DNA from: Candidatus Hydrogenedens sp.
GTDB taxonomy: Bacteria; Hydrogenedentota; Hydrogenedentia; Hydrogenedentales; Hydrogenedentaceae
DNA length: 7,750 bases
Assembly (NCBI GenBank): GCA_035378955.1
Contig: DAOSUS010000110.1
Location: 1-7,750, forward strand
Direction: 5' to 3'
A program made the translations under genes and the position numbers. Position 1 is the first letter of the stretch. Each line of letters begins with the position of its first letter. The notes beneath the pieces are model-generated. The model was not told the origin of the DNA and ran no database searches. It was given only the letters and a program-made list of their open reading frames with translations. Shown piece after piece: positions 7,173 to 7,750 of the stretch.

Positions 7173-7750
7173 CTCTGATAATTCTTTGGATATTAGAACG
7201 ATGTTTATAAACTACTAAAATAGCTACCAAACAAGTAATAATTACAAATATAATATCATTTTTGTATAAGAACAAAGTCAATATAGCAAGTGTTATCGCA
7301 GAAGAAATAGAACCTACACTTACCATACGGGTAGAAAAGGCAAATATAAAAAATACAAGCCCTGCAATTAGTGTGGGAATAGGGGCAAGGGCAAGATATA
7401 CACCTGTACCTGTGGCTACCCCTTTACCTCCTTTAAATAATAGAAAAATTGAAAACAAATGACCAAATATAGCAGATATACCTGTAAAAAGGGGGAGGTA
7501 GGAATATTCAGATAGAAATGTTTTTACTAAAATTACAGGAACAAATCCCTTTAAGGCATCCAACAGTAGAGCAATTGCTCCAGGAATTTTTCCTAACACT
7601 CGTAGGGCATTGGTAGCACCTATATTCCCACTACCATATTTTCTTATATCCTTTTTATAAAATAGAAGACCTATCCATAATCCCGTAGGAATTGACCCTA
7701 ACAAGTAGGAAAAAAACATAGGTAGTATATAAAATAGTAATATAACCTTG
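7153..7750 (-). CDS. plsY: Acyl-phosphate:glycerol-3-phosphate acyltransferase PlsY, 5' end beyond window
   Basis: PlsY is an integral membrane enzyme that moves an acyl group from acyl-phosphate (made by PlsX) to the sn-1 position of glycerol-3-phosphate, the first step of phospholipid synthesis in most bacteria. Numbering from the ATG at 7719, all family motifs are present: YLLGSIPTG (5-13), GSGNIGATNALR (29-40), GH then FKGGKGVAT (86-103) and the C-terminal KHRSNIQRI (172-180), among several hydrophobic helices. The ATG at 7719 would give 188 residues, but it has no Shine-Dalgarno site. The frame stays open upstream to the edge, encoding KVILLFYILP, which completes the hydrophobic first helix expected before YLLGSIP. 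I therefore treat the gene as partial, with its true start beyond 7750; typical PlsY proteins are about 190-215 aa. It ends in TGA at 7155-7153, overlapping the DUF2723 gene by 20 bp, so the two are almost certainly co-transcribed. Confidence 0.95.
   Translation of the reverse strand, partial: KVILLFYILPMFFSYLLGSIPTGLWIGLLFYKKDIRKYGSGNIGATNALRVLGKIPGAIALLLDALKGFVPVILVKTFLSEYSYLPLFTGISAIFGHLFSIFLLFKGGKGVATGTGVYLALAPIPTLIAGLVFFIFAFSTRMVSVGSISSAITLAILTLFLYKNDIIFVIITCLVAILVVYKHRSNIQRIIRGEENKF

Noticed and set aside
6880..7462. Short rightward open frames at 6880-7074 and 7262-7462
   Set aside because: They lie wholly antisense inside the DUF2723 and plsY genes, whose conserved motifs are certain, and lack ribosome sites and recognisable features.
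7153..7719. Complete plsY starting at the ATG at 7719
   Set aside because: That ATG has no Shine-Dalgarno site and would cut the first hydrophobic helix. The frame stays open to the window edge with fitting residues, so the gene was annotated as running past 7750.

Overview
This is an AT-rich bacterial segment, roughly two thirds A+T by eye. It uses the standard code, clear Shine-Dalgarno sites and promoter-like sequences close to the sigma70 consensus. Two features point to a diderm (Gram-negative-type) bacterium: a fused LplT-Aas lysophospholipid transport and repair protein, and a secreted small protein with a Sec signal. The mix of an LplT-PlsC-AMP-ligase fusion, a DUF2723/TMEM260-like glycosyltransferase and a small cysteine-free exported protein suggests an uncultivated or poorly studied lineage, perhaps of the PVC/FCB kind. 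The sequence alone does not fix the phylum.

Layout. Positions 1-390 (minus) hold the N-terminal 130 codons of a TIGR01777/SDR39U1-type NAD(P)-binding protein that runs off the left edge. It is divergent from a MarR-family regulator (503-994, plus). The 112-bp gap between them holds back-to-back promoter candidates lying over one imperfect 14-bp inverted repeat, a good candidate MarR operator. The regulator is followed after 44 bp by one very large gene (1039-4470) encoding an LplT-like MFS lysophospholipid flippase, a PlsC-type acyltransferase and an acyl-ACP synthetase in one chain. Next is a free-standing small secreted protein (4579-5034) with its own strong extended -10 promoter and a textbook intrinsic terminator (5071-5105). 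The right third runs on the minus strand: plsY (from the right edge to 7153), then, overlapping it by 20 bp, a 639-residue polytopic DUF2723 glycosyltransferase with C-terminal TPR-like repeats (7172-5253). The 147 bp between the terminator and the convergent end of that gene hold no gene I can support. No RNA gene, mobile element, CRISPR array or stretch of more than 300 bp without a gene was seen.

How the genes fit together. Membrane phospholipid metabolism appears twice. PlsY makes the first acylation of glycerol-3-phosphate from acyl-phosphate. The LplT-Aas fusion would re-import and re-acylate lysophospholipids at the inner membrane. The MarR protein probably controls its own operon and possibly the divergent SDR gene. 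The main oddity is that the acyltransferase part of the fusion keeps the HX4D motif but has lost the usual FPEGR motif. Nothing here looks like a wholly new defence or mobile system. The window reads as chromosomal housekeeping and envelope genes with a few points worth checking.
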